Positions 43,263 to 52,017 of a stretch of 64,000 nucleotides of DNA are shown one piece after another. Origin of the DNA: an uncultured Eubacterium sp. (lineage in GTDB: Bacteria; Bacillota; Clostridia; Lachnospirales; Lachnospiraceae). The translations under genes and the position numbers were made by a program. The notes beneath the pieces were generated by a model. It did not search any database and was not told the origin of the DNA. It saw nothing but the letters and a program-made list of their open reading frames with translations. The DNA lies in assembly GCA_958446835.1 (NCBI GenBank), contig CAUCXT010000009.1, forward strand, positions 1 through 64,000. The letters run 5' to 3'. The first letter of the stretch is position 1, and each line of letters starts with the position of its first letter.

Positions 43263-43383
43263 AGGTGTGGCATAGCCAATGAAGAAAAGCGGCAATTTGT
43301 TTATGGGCGGAAATAAATTGCGTTAACAATATTTACAATGAAATATTTAATGGAAAGCCGCCAAGAAATGGGGATTAGGTGAG

Positions 43384-43953
43384 ATGGCACAGACAAATAT
43401 AAGGAATGAGATACTTAATGCCACAATAATGGTCTTTAACAAAAAGGGTATGAAATTTACCATGGATGATGTCGCCAAGGAAGTCGGCATGAGCAAAAAG
43501 ACCATATACGCAGTATTTTCGGATAAGCAGGAGCTGGTCTTTGGTATGGTTGATTACTGCTTCGACTCAATCAAGGAGAGTGAGGAGAGGGTGATGAAAA
43601 ACGCCGGACTTACAACTCTTGAAAAGATTCAGGCAATTCTTGGGGTTCTGCCGGACGGATATAAGGATATAGATTTTGCCCAGCTGTATATACTCAAGGA
43701 TAAGTACCCAAGAATCTACACCAGAGTTGAAGAACGATTAGAGAGCGGGTGGGATATGACCATAGAACTTCTAAAGCGCGGCATGGAAGAAGGCGTGGTG
43801 AGGAAGGTCGACACCGTGATTGTTAAGGTAATGTTCGAGGCGGCGCTGGAGCAGTTCTTTAAGAGGGATGTGCTTGTGAAGAATCATATAACCTACAGCG
43901 ATGCATTGGCTGAGGTGGTGGATATTATATGTAACGGAATAAAAATTAGGTAA
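43384..43953 (+). CDS. TetR/AcrR family transcriptional regulator
   Basis: A 189-residue regulator with an intact N-terminal helix-turn-helix (ATIMVFNKKGMKFTMDDVAKEVGMSKKTIYAVFSDKQELVFGM). The ligand domain is not assignable. It is the first gene after a promoter bracketed by two matched palindromes, so autorepression and control of the following GT28-like, transporter and alpha-galactosidase genes is likely. The ribosome binding site is weak (GGTGAG very close to the ATG), consistent with low expression. Confidence 0.9.
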   Translation: MAQTNIRNEILNATIMVFNKKGMKFTMDDVAKEVGMSKKTIYAVFSDKQELVFGMVDYCFDSIKESEERVMKNAGLTTLEKIQAILGVLPDGYKDIDFAQLYILKDKYPRIYTRVEERLESGWDMTIELLKRGMEEGVVRKVDTVIVKVMFEAALEQFFKRDVLVKNHITYSDALAEVVDIICNGIKIR

Positions 43954-43963
43954 TTGCGAAACG
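43946..43963. repeat. 18-bp repeat, copy 2 (TTAGGTAATTGCGAAACG)
   Basis: Identical to 16576-16593. It overlaps the TetR stop codon. The following bases repeat part of the motif (TTTGCGAAAT) and end in GCAATT, giving a partial palindrome. Confidence 0.6.
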
Positions 43964-44030
43964 AAGTTTGCGAAATCCGGACGTTGTGTAATTTTGCAAT
44001 TAGATAAGAATATAGAGAAGGAGATGTGAC

Positions 44031-45512
44031 ATGGATAAGTCGAAGGTTATTTTTGGTAATGAGATGAGCAGGGGGACGTATAAGAAAGCTGTTCGCGGGA
44101 AGAATGGATATGTAAAGAAATTCGGGGATGACAGTAATGTGGACTATGAGCTCACGATAAGAGACAACAAGCACATAGGAGATATTCTCGGAGTGAAGGA
44201 CATAGTTGTGGCAAAGCCTAAGAAAAATAAGGGCTTACAGACAGGCGGTGCGGAGTTCGACACGGAGAAGGGACTGATTGTCGGAAACATCAGGATGGGC
44301 TTCGGACATTACAGAATATCCATGGCGATTGCCTCAGCGGCACATAGCATGGGTTACACACCGTACTGGATGGATTTGAACTCTTTTCCTGATACAACCT
44401 GCACGAAGGTAATCAGCGCACAGAATGATTTATATTCATTGGGTTCAAGAATATCACAGAAAAGCAGGCTTTTTAACAAGCTGGTGTGGGAATCGATGAA
44501 CTATGAGGGCTTCAGAAAGCTCTCCTACAATGCCTGTGACCAGAAGAATGCAGAGCTTATGGCACCTGTTTACAGAAAGGTTCCGAAGGATATACCTGTT
44601 GTAGGCACCCATGTGTGGCCGGCGCAGGCTGCGGTTCATGCGGGTATGAAGCATGTTGTGAACGCTATCCCGGATAACTGGCCTATGGCGCTTCATCTCT
44701 CGGAGGGAAGCGTACACACAATACAGACACACAACGCTTATATGGGTTACAGAATATTAAACGGCATGGATGGCAAGAAGGTACTAAAGCCAATGCCTGC
44801 CGACAGCCTTGTGTATACCGGACATTACATTGACCATGAGCTTGTGTCCAATATTGAGGCAGATTGTGCTGCCAGAGCTGCCAGAAAAAAGAACGGACAG
44901 CCGATGCGCTTCCTGCTCACTATCGGCGGAGCGGGCGCACAGAAGGAAATATTTGCGGCGATAATAAAGAATCTTCTTCCGGCAATCAAGGCAGGAAAAG
45001 CGGCACTCTATGTGAATGTAGGCGATTACAAAAATGTGTGGGAACAGCTTGTGACGGAAATACCACAGCTTGGACACATAGCCCATGAGCACTTTGACGA
45101 TTGGGATGAGACAAAGAGGTTTGCGGCACAGGCGCTTGAAGGCGAAGTAAGAGGAATACACGGCTTCTATCATTCCAATATTTTTGAGGCTGTATATTGC
45201 ACCAACCTATTACTGCGAAGCTGTGACGTACTTGTCACAAAGCCAAGTGAGCTTGCCTTCTATCCGGTGCCTAAGCTTTTCATAAAGAGAGTCGGCGGAC
45301 ACGAGCGCTGGGGTGCAATCCATTCCGCGGAGATAGGCGATGGAACACTTGAGTGTGAGGACACAGCACACACCCTTCAGATGGTGGAGCTGTTCATAAA
45401 CGATGACAACCTCCTTGCCGACATGTGCGGCAACATCGTGAGAAACAAGCAGATGGGCATTTACGATGGAGCCTACAAGGTGGTCGAACTTGCAATGCAG
45501 GGAAGAAAATAA
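44031..45512 (+). CDS. GT-B fold (GT28/MGDG synthase-like) protein
   Basis: A 493-residue protein. NIRMGFGHYRISMAIASAAHSMGY resembles the N-terminal glycine-rich GxGHxxAA loop of MurG, UgtP and MGDG synthases; LLTIGGAGAQKEIF resembles the second glycine loop; and CDVLVTKPSELAFYPVPKLFI matches the donor-site region. These suggest a GT-B glycosyltransferase, possibly of lipids, but conventional catalytic residues cannot be assigned by eye. It lies between a TetR gene and a sugar symporter plus alpha-galactosidase, an unusual neighbour. A good GGAGATG site precedes the ATG. Confidence 0.6.
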   Translation: MDKSKVIFGNEMSRGTYKKAVRGKNGYVKKFGDDSNVDYELTIRDNKHIGDILGVKDIVVAKPKKNKGLQTGGAEFDTEKGLIVGNIRMGFGHYRISMAIASAAHSMGYTPYWMDLNSFPDTTCTKVISAQNDLYSLGSRISQKSRLFNKLVWESMNYEGFRKLSYNACDQKNAELMAPVYRKVPKDIPVVGTHVWPAQAAVHAGMKHVVNAIPDNWPMALHLSEGSVHTIQTHNAYMGYRILNGMDGKKVLKPMPADSLVYTGHYIDHELVSNIEADCAARAARKKNGQPMRFLLTIGGAGAQKEIFAAIIKNLLPAIKAGKAALYVNVGDYKNVWEQLVTEIPQLGHIAHEHFDDWDETKRFAAQALEGEVRGIHGFYHSNIFEAVYCTNLLLRSCDVLVTKPSELAFYPVPKLFIKRVGGHERWGAIHSAEIGDGTLECEDTAHTLQMVELFINDDNLLADMCGNIVRNKQMGIYDGAYKVVELAMQGRK

Positions 45513-45534
45513 TACATTGAAAAGGAGAGGTACT

Positions 45535-47019
45535 ATGAAGCTTTCAGCAAAGGAAAAAGCGTCCTACGGGCTTGGAGCTGTAGGAAAGGATATGGTGTAT
45601 ATGCTTTCTGCAAGCTATATTCTGTATTACTATCAGGATTTATTGGGCGTGAGCTCATGGGTAATGGGTGTCATACTCATGGCAGCGAGAATATTCGATG
45701 CGTTCAATGACCCGATAATGGGAGTTATCGTTGCAAAGACACAGACTAAGTGGGGTAAGTTCAGACCATGGCTGCTTATAGGAACGGTATTAAATGCCAT
45801 TGTACTGTTTTTCATGTTTGCAGTGCCTAAATCAGTCACAGGTGGGGGATTGGTTGCCTATGCGGCGGTGCTCTATATCACATGGGGAATAACCTATACG
45901 ATGATGGACATTCCGTTTTGGTCAATGATTCCGGCTTTTACAGAGGGCGGCAAGGAGAGGGAGAACCTCTCAACGCTTGCGCGCTCATGCGCGGGGGTTG
46001 GCTCAGCGATAATCACGGTTATAACGATGATATGTGTACCTATGCTTGGCAGAATCGGGAATTCCGATAAGGCAGCGCTTGTCGATGCCGGAAATGCCGC
46101 AGAAGCTTCCGATGCTGTAAAGCTTGCCGGGCTTGAGGCAGGCAAGCTCATTGAGAGAGACGGCTTTAAGTGGTTTACACTTATAGTTGCCGTACTTTTC
46201 ATAGTATTTATCACTATTACATGTATCTGCATTAAGGAAAAATCAACGGTGAACATGCAGTCACCGACAGTCGGACAGATGTTCAAGGCGCTCTTTTCCA
46301 ATGACCAGGCGGTTACTGTGGTTGTGACAATCGTACTTATCAACTGCTCATTGTACATTACCTCTAATCTGTTAATATATTTCTTCAAGTATGACATAGG
46401 CGGCGCGAACTGGAATGCCAATTATGTGCTCTTTAACACGGTCGGAGGCGCTGTGCAGATAATCTCAATGATGCTGTTTTACCCTCTGCTCAGAAAGTTT
46501 ATGAGCTCAATCAAGGTATTCTATGTTAGCTTCGCGATGGCGATAACAGGGTATCTCACATTGTTTGTGATGATGTGCATTGGTGTGTCGAGCGTGTATG
46601 TGCTCCTTGTACCGGGATTTTTCATATTTGCAGCATTCGGTATGCTGACTGTGCTGACTACAGTGTTCCTCGCAAACACTGTCGATTATGGAGAACTTAA
46701 AAACAACCGCAGGGATGAGAGCATTATATTTTCAATGCAGACCTTTGTCGTAAAGCTTGCGAGCGGAGTTGCGATACTTGCTGCAAGTGTATGTATTTCG
46801 GTAGGAAAGATAAGCAAGGATACAACAGAGGCAGTTGCGGCAGCTGCACTCTCAGATGGTTCAAGAATGGTACTTAGAACAACCATGGCAATGATTCCGA
46901 TATTCGGTCTGTGTGCAGCGCTCATTATATTTGTGAATAAGTATAAGCTCACCGATGCGAAGCTTGAGGAGATTTCCAAGCAGCTGGCATTCAACCGTGA
47001 GACTAAGGTGAAGGGATAA
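45535..47019 (+). CDS. GPH family (MelB-like) sugar:cation symporter
   Basis: A 494-residue transporter with twelve predicted helices. The opening KEKASYGLGAVGKDMVYMLSASYILYYYQD and the loop FDAFNDPIMGVIVAKTQTKWGKFRPWLL are the GPH (glycoside-pentoside-hexuronide) signatures that include the cation-site aspartates. Beside an alpha-galactosidase it probably imports melibiose or related alpha-galactosides with Na+ or H+. ATG 45535 follows AAAGGAGAGG; the frame extends upstream into the previous gene but without a site. The alpha-galactosidase starts two bases after its stop. Confidence 0.9.
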   Translation: MKLSAKEKASYGLGAVGKDMVYMLSASYILYYYQDLLGVSSWVMGVILMAARIFDAFNDPIMGVIVAKTQTKWGKFRPWLLIGTVLNAIVLFFMFAVPKSVTGGGLVAYAAVLYITWGITYTMMDIPFWSMIPAFTEGGKERENLSTLARSCAGVGSAIITVITMICVPMLGRIGNSDKAALVDAGNAAEASDAVKLAGLEAGKLIERDGFKWFTLIVAVLFIVFITITCICIKEKSTVNMQSPTVGQMFKALFSNDQAVTVVVTIVLINCSLYITSNLLIYFFKYDIGGANWNANYVLFNTVGGAVQIISMMLFYPLLRKFMSSIKVFYVSFAMAITGYLTLFVMMCIGVSSVYVLLVPGFFIFAAFGMLTVLTTVFLANTVDYGELKNNRRDESIIFSMQTFVVKLASGVAILAASVCISVGKISKDTTEAVAAAALSDGSRMVLRTTMAMIPIFGLCAALIIFVNKYKLTDAKLEEISKQLAFNRETKVKG

Positions 47020-47021
47020 GT

Positions 47022-49370
47022 ATGATATCAGAAAACAAAGGCTTATTTACTATTGATACAAGAAACACAACCTACGCTTTTATGGTGCTGCCTACAGGAC
47101 ATCTTGAACATTTATACTATGGAAAAAAGATAACCATTGCAGGATACGGCGAGGCGCTCTCGCACAAACAGACGACACCTGTCGGAAATACCGTGAGCTA
47201 TTCGAATGAAAACGTGTCATTTTCACTTGAGGCGGCGAGGCTTGAGATGTCATCCTACGGAAAAGGAGATATAAGAGAGCCGTTCTTGGAGATTGTGCAT
47301 GATGATGGTTCATTTACATCTGATTTTCTGTATGACAGCTTCGAGATAAAGAACGGCAGGGATGAGCTTGCAACTCTTCCGTGCTCATACGGAAGCGAGG
47401 CTGAGGTGTCACAGCTTAAGCTGGTGTTAAAGGATAAGAATTATAAGCTTACATTGGAGCTGTACTATTATGTATATGAGAATTGTGACGTGATAGGAAG
47501 AAGCTGCCGGCTCATAAATGACAGCGATGTGAGAGTTGATATCAGACGCCTTATGAGCATGATGATGGACATTGACGGAACCGGTTATGTGTTCACGACC
47601 TTCAACGGAGCGTGGGCGCGCGAGATGGGACGCCATGATACGGTTGTCACAGCGGGAAAGCATGTCAATTCTTCCTACACCGGGACATCTTCGAGCAGAG
47701 CCAATCCGTTTGTGATGATATCTAAGAAGGATACCACGCAGGAGCAGGGAAGCTGTATCGGGCTTAATCTCATCTACAGCGGGAATCACTATGAGGCTGT
47801 GGAGGTTGGCATGTGCGACAGCACGCGCATAGTGACCGGGATAAATCCTCAGTCATTTTCCTACACCTTGGACGCAGGGGAGGCATTTGAAGCGCCTGAG
47901 GCGGTTATGACCTATTCGGACAAGGGCTTCAATTCCATGAGCCGGAATATGCACAGCTTCGTGAGAAGGCATATAGTGCGCGGACAGTGGCAGTATAAGG
48001 AACGCCCTGTGCTGCTTAACAGCTGGGAGGCAGCGTACTTTGACATAAGCGAGAGAAAGCTCTATGAGCTTGCAAAGGCGGGGCATGATGTAGGCATTGA
48101 GCTGTTTGTCATGGATGATGGCTGGTTTGGAAACAGGAACGATGACAGCAGCTCACTTGGAGACTGGTATGTGAATAAGAAGAAGCTTCCGAATGGACTT
48201 AAGGGTATATGCGACAAGATAAACGCACTCGGAATGTCATTCGGAATATGGGTCGAGCCGGAGATGGTCAATGTAAACAGCGATTTGTACAGGCTGCACC
48301 CGGACTGGGCGATGGATATTCCGGGCTGTGCGCACTCAGAAGGGCGCAATCAGAGAATACTTGACCTGTGTAATCCCGAGGTTTCGGAATATATAATTGA
48401 CAGCATGACCAGGGTGTTTTCATCGGCGAACATTGCCTATGTAAAATGGGATATGAACAGGATTTTTTCCGATTATTACTCTAAGTACCTCAAGGTACAG
48501 GGAAGGTCACAGGGAGAGGTGGCACACCGCTATGTGATGGCACTTGGCAGAATTATGAGGACGTTGACCGAGCGCTTTCCACATATACTTTTTGAGGGCT
48601 GTGCGGCGGGAGGCAACCGCTTTGACCTTGGCATATTGTGCTATTTTCCGCAGATATGGGCGAGCGATAACACCGATGCGGTGAGCAGAACCTATATACA
48701 GGAGGGTCTAAGTTACGGCTATCCGATGTCAACTGTTTCGGCGCATGTCTCAGCATGTCCGAATCATCAGACACTCCGCGTGACACCGCTGTCAACGCGC
48801 TTTAACGTGGCGGCTTTTGGAATATGCGGTTATGAGTGCAATCTTGTGGATATGAGCAAGGCTGAAAAGAATGAGATAAAGGCACAGATAGATATTTACA
48901 AAAAATGGAGACATGCTATGCAGTTTGGCAGTTTCTACCGCCAACGCACCGGGAATATTCATCAGTGGACGGTTGTGGATGAGGACGCAGGCAGGGCGGT
49001 AGGGCTGATAATGCAGGAGCTTGTCCATGCAAACACGCAGAATGAGGAGTACTATGCTGTGGGACTTGACCCTGAGGCTGTCTATAATTTCTATAACAGA
49101 CCATTGAAGCATAATGTAAAAGAATTCGGAGATTTAATAAATACAGTTGCGCCGATTCATATAAGACAGGGCTCACTTCTTCATGGCATGGTCGCAAAAT
49201 TCGTAACCATGCCGGGGGAGACGGAAAAGTATGAGCTGAGCGGAAGCATGCTGATGGATTGCGGTGTCAGACTAAAGCAGGCTTTTGCCGCCACAGGTTT
49301 TTCGGAGGAGGTAAGACATTTCCCTGATTTTGCTTCGAGGCTTTATTTTATGGAGAAAATATCAGGTTAG
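47022..49370 (+). CDS. alpha-galactosidase, GH36
   Basis: A 782-residue cytoplasmic alpha-galactosidase that hydrolyses terminal alpha-1,6-galactose from melibiose or raffinose-type sugars. GH36 features: an N-terminal beta-sandwich, WEAAYFDISERKL, FVMDDGWFGNRNDD, the nucleophile D477 in YVKWDMNR, FEGCAAGGNRFD, and the acid/base D549 in WASDNTDAV. There is no signal peptide, in line with an uptake-then-cleave strategy using the preceding symporter. Released galactose would enter through GalK/GalT. The stop overlaps by four bases the stop of the convergent Cys-cluster gene. Confidence 0.95.
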   Translation: MISENKGLFTIDTRNTTYAFMVLPTGHLEHLYYGKKITIAGYGEALSHKQTTPVGNTVSYSNENVSFSLEAARLEMSSYGKGDIREPFLEIVHDDGSFTSDFLYDSFEIKNGRDELATLPCSYGSEAEVSQLKLVLKDKNYKLTLELYYYVYENCDVIGRSCRLINDSDVRVDIRRLMSMMMDIDGTGYVFTTFNGAWAREMGRHDTVVTAGKHVNSSYTGTSSSRANPFVMISKKDTTQEQGSCIGLNLIYSGNHYEAVEVGMCDSTRIVTGINPQSFSYTLDAGEAFEAPEAVMTYSDKGFNSMSRNMHSFVRRHIVRGQWQYKERPVLLNSWEAAYFDISERKLYELAKAGHDVGIELFVMDDGWFGNRNDDSSSLGDWYVNKKKLPNGLKGICDKINALGMSFGIWVEPEMVNVNSDLYRLHPDWAMDIPGCAHSEGRNQRILDLCNPEVSEYIIDSMTRVFSSANIAYVKWDMNRIFSDYYSKYLKVQGRSQGEVAHRYVMALGRIMRTLTERFPHILFEGCAAGGNRFDLGILCYFPQIWASDNTDAVSRTYIQEGLSYGYPMSTVSAHVSACPNHQTLRVTPLSTRFNVAAFGICGYECNLVDMSKAEKNEIKAQIDIYKKWRHAMQFGSFYRQRTGNIHQWTVVDEDAGRAVGLIMQELVHANTQNEEYYAVGLDPEAVYNFYNRPLKHNVKEFGDLINTVAPIHIRQGSLLHGMVAKFVTMPGETEKYELSGSMLMDCGVRLKQAFAATGFSEEVRHFPDFASRLYFMEKISG

Positions 49371-50011
49371 ATAAGCGCCATACGTTCTTCTATCTGTGTA
49401 TAGAAATTCTCAATACTATATGGTGTAAAATAAAATATCTGAAGCAACATTATGTTGCGCTTCTTGGCTGATTCGTAATCCGGGTCAGCCTTTGTTGCGT
49501 TTCGCAGCTTTTTCAAAAGCTCATGCCATTCCCATATAAACCTCTCATTGTTCTCTATATCGGGAGTGTCCAGCCACTTTTCTACCTTAATTTTTGTGCG
49601 GTGGTTGTTAAGGCACTCACCTGTCTGTAGAAAATATTTGAAGCCGTTTTCATCGTATATGCGTCCAAGTGGGAACAGCCTGCATATTCCCGGTCTGAAG
49701 GAGTGTATGCTGCACCTGCCGTTCTCGTCGAGAAATGAGCATTGCTCCTTATCACCTGCCATCTTAAGACTTGGGAGAATAAGCCCATCTATTACGCTTA
49801 ATTCAACACGGCCGGCTATGAGCTGTTCGAAGCTGCATGAGAGGTTGTTGGTGAGCAGACATACATCATAAGGGGTGAGGACAATGGAATTGCCCATACC
49901 GCGGCAGCACGCCGAGCAGCCTGTGCAGTCCTGGCAGTCCGCGCGTACCAAATCATTTAATGTATATAATCTTCCATCTGATATTTCGTTTAAATCTCCT
50001 TCACGAAGCAT
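49367..50011 (-). CDS. YkgJ family cysteine-cluster protein
   Basis: A 214-residue protein with the YkgJ/CxxCxxCC pattern: CQDCTGCSACCRG near residue 25, then CSFLDENGRCSIHSFRPGICRLFPLG and a later CLNN. The eight or so cysteines probably bind zinc or an iron-sulfur cluster; the biochemical role is unknown. The ATG at 50011 has GGGAGGT upstream on the minus strand; an earlier start at 50062 is in frame. It is convergent with the alpha-galactosidase. Confidence 0.85.
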   Translation of the reverse strand: MLREGDLNEISDGRLYTLNDLVRADCQDCTGCSACCRGMGNSIVLTPYDVCLLTNNLSCSFEQLIAGRVELSVIDGLILPSLKMAGDKEQCSFLDENGRCSIHSFRPGICRLFPLGRIYDENGFKYFLQTGECLNNHRTKIKVEKWLDTPDIENNERFIWEWHELLKKLRNATKADPDYESAKKRNIMLLQIFYFTPYSIENFYTQIEERMALI

Positions 50012-50280
50012 ATTGTGACCTCCCGGTGGTTTTATATTTAAAATCTTAGAATTATCTTGCAATAAAAGTAGTTTTATCGATTCAGTGTATCATTGAATCG
50101 GGATTTATTCAAGTGAGTATGGATTATTTTGAATATAGTTTTGTATCGTAAAATATTTTACATGGATTTTACAATATAATGATAATACTTTTTAGATTCG
50201 CCGAGTTATACTTTTATCAAAATAGGATAACTTTACGGTTTTAATATATAAGGGGTGTTGAACCCGGAAATGAGGATAAT

Positions 50281-50937
50281 ATGACATACAAAGAGATAAA
50301 GAAAAATAAAGAAATAAATGCGTACATAAAGAAGGGAAATGATAATCTCGGCGTACTTGGCTACACAGACCACTCACAGATTCATTGCACTCTCGTTGCG
50401 GAAAGAGCAGCGCTGATACTTGAAAAATTCGGTTATGGCGAACATGAGATTGAGCTTGCGAAGATTGCGGGCTACATGCACGATATCGGAAACTGTATCA
50501 ACCGCAAGCACCATGCAGAGTATGGCGCTCTTCTGGCAAATGAGCTTTTAAAGCAGACGGATATGAGCTTAGAGGACAGGGTGACGGTGGTGTCCGCGAT
50601 TGCAAACCATGATGAATCGACAGGCGGAGCGGTGGACATAATATCTGCGGCACTTGTCATTGCTGATAAGACCGATGTGCGAAGAGATAGAGTCAGGGCT
50701 AAAGACAAGTCCATGTATGATATCCATGACCGTGTAAATTATGCAGTCACGGAATCGACACTCAAAATATCGCCGGAGAAGAAGCTTATATCGCTGAATC
50801 TCCAGATCGATGAGAGTATATGTACAATGTACGATTACTTTGATATATTCCTTGGACGTATGCAGATGTGCAGACATGCTGCTGAGCTTTTCGGGGCAAG
50901 GTTTAAACTCACCGCCAATGGAAGCAAGGTGCTGTAA
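50281..50937 (+). CDS. HD domain phosphohydrolase
   Basis: A 218-residue HD-superfamily protein. Metal-binding motifs are H in QIHCTLVAERA, AGYMHDIGNCINRKHHAEYGA (HD) and a downstream D in SAALVIADKTDVRRDR. Members hydrolyse nucleotides or cyclic nucleotides, but this subgroup is not assigned. The ATG at 50281 has GAGGAT upstream. The 218-base region before it is AT-rich and should hold two divergent promoters. A PfkB kinase follows after 92 bases. Confidence 0.85.
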   Translation: MTYKEIKKNKEINAYIKKGNDNLGVLGYTDHSQIHCTLVAERAALILEKFGYGEHEIELAKIAGYMHDIGNCINRKHHAEYGALLANELLKQTDMSLEDRVTVVSAIANHDESTGGAVDIISAALVIADKTDVRRDRVRAKDKSMYDIHDRVNYAVTESTLKISPEKKLISLNLQIDESICTMYDYFDIFLGRMQMCRHAAELFGARFKLTANGSKVL

Positions 50938-51029
50938 GCAGTGGGATAAAATAGAGCTTTGCAAAACAGCCGATATGCCTTATAATAGCTCCATAATATA
51001 TAAATGTAATAATAGAAATGGAGTTATTT

Positions 51030-51953
51030 ATGGGAATAGTAGTTATGGGAGCTGTGTTTGTGGATATCAAGGGATTTCCGGAGGATATCTATATACCGGA
51101 TGGAAGAAATGTGGGACATGTAGAGTATATCCATGGCGGTGTGAGCAGAAACGTAGTGGAGGATATAGCCAATATCGAGCTGCGTCCAACATTTGTAGGC
51201 ATTGTCGATGACAGTGCGCTTGGCGAGGATGTGGTTAAGAAGCTTAAGAATCATAAGGTTAATACCGACTATGTCATGACGGTGCCGGGCGGAATGGGAA
51301 CATGGCTCGCTGTATTTGACCACAATGGTGACCTTGCAGGTTCAATATCGCAGAGACCTAATCTCATGCCTATACTTGGACTTCTTGAGGAGAAGGGCGA
51401 TGAGATTTTTGCAAATGCGGATTCCGTTATTGTCGAGGTCGACATGGATAAGAATATAATCAAGAAGGTTGTTGCACTTGCAAAGCAGTATAACAAGAAG
51501 CTGTACGGTGTTGTCAGCAATATGAGTATAGCTGTGGAGAGAAGAGATTTCCTTAAACATTTTGACTGTTTCATCTGTAATCAGCTTGAAGCAGGAATGT
51601 TGTTTATGGAGGACTATGCGGACAAGAGTCCGGAGGAGCTTCGCGATATTCTCTCTAAGCGTGTTATTCTTGGGAAAATACCGGCGATGATTGTCACGAT
51701 GGGTGGTAATGGAGCTGTATATGCCGAAATTAATGGTGATAAGGGAATATGCCCGCCTCAGCGCGTCCGCGTAAAGGATACAACCGGAGCCGGTGATGCG
51801 TTCTGCGCAGGTGTCGCAAGCGGACTTACCTATGGAAAGACACTCAGCGAATCGGTGGAGATTGGAAGCCGTCTTGCTGCTTCGGTCATCACATCATCTG
51901 AGAATGTGTGTCCGAGATTCCTTCCGGAGGAATTTGGCATTACATTAGATTAA
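51030..51953 (+). CDS. PfkB family carbohydrate kinase
   Basis: A 307-residue ribokinase-type kinase. The N-terminal VVMGAVFVDIKGFP and YIHGGVSRNVVEDIANI carry the PfkB substrate motif, and the C-terminal DTTGAGDAFCAGVASGL holds the catalytic Asp and anion hole. The substrate (a sugar or nucleoside) is not evident; adenosine- or pseudouridine-kinase-like activity is possible. ATG 51030 has GGAG eight bases upstream; an ATG at 51018 lacks a site. A strong terminator follows. Confidence 0.9.
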   Translation: MGIVVMGAVFVDIKGFPEDIYIPDGRNVGHVEYIHGGVSRNVVEDIANIELRPTFVGIVDDSALGEDVVKKLKNHKVNTDYVMTVPGGMGTWLAVFDHNGDLAGSISQRPNLMPILGLLEEKGDEIFANADSVIVEVDMDKNIIKKVVALAKQYNKKLYGVVSNMSIAVERRDFLKHFDCFICNQLEAGMLFMEDYADKSPEELRDILSKRVILGKIPAMIVTMGGNGAVYAEINGDKGICPPQRVRVKDTTGAGDAFCAGVASGLTYGKTLSESVEIGSRLAASVITSSENVCPRFLPEEFGITLD

Positions 51954-51955
51954 AT

Positions 51956-52014
51956 AAAAAAAGCTGACAGGAAATCTGCCGCATGTATGCGGCGGAATTT
52001 CTGTCAGCTTTTTG
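51956..52014. terminator. bidirectional terminator after the PfkB gene
   Basis: Long stem with arm AAAAAGCTGACAG and an inner CTGCCGCA/TGCGGCGG stem, A-rich before and T-rich after. It serves the convergent HD-GYP gene as well. Confidence 0.88.
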
Positions 52015-52017
52015 TTT

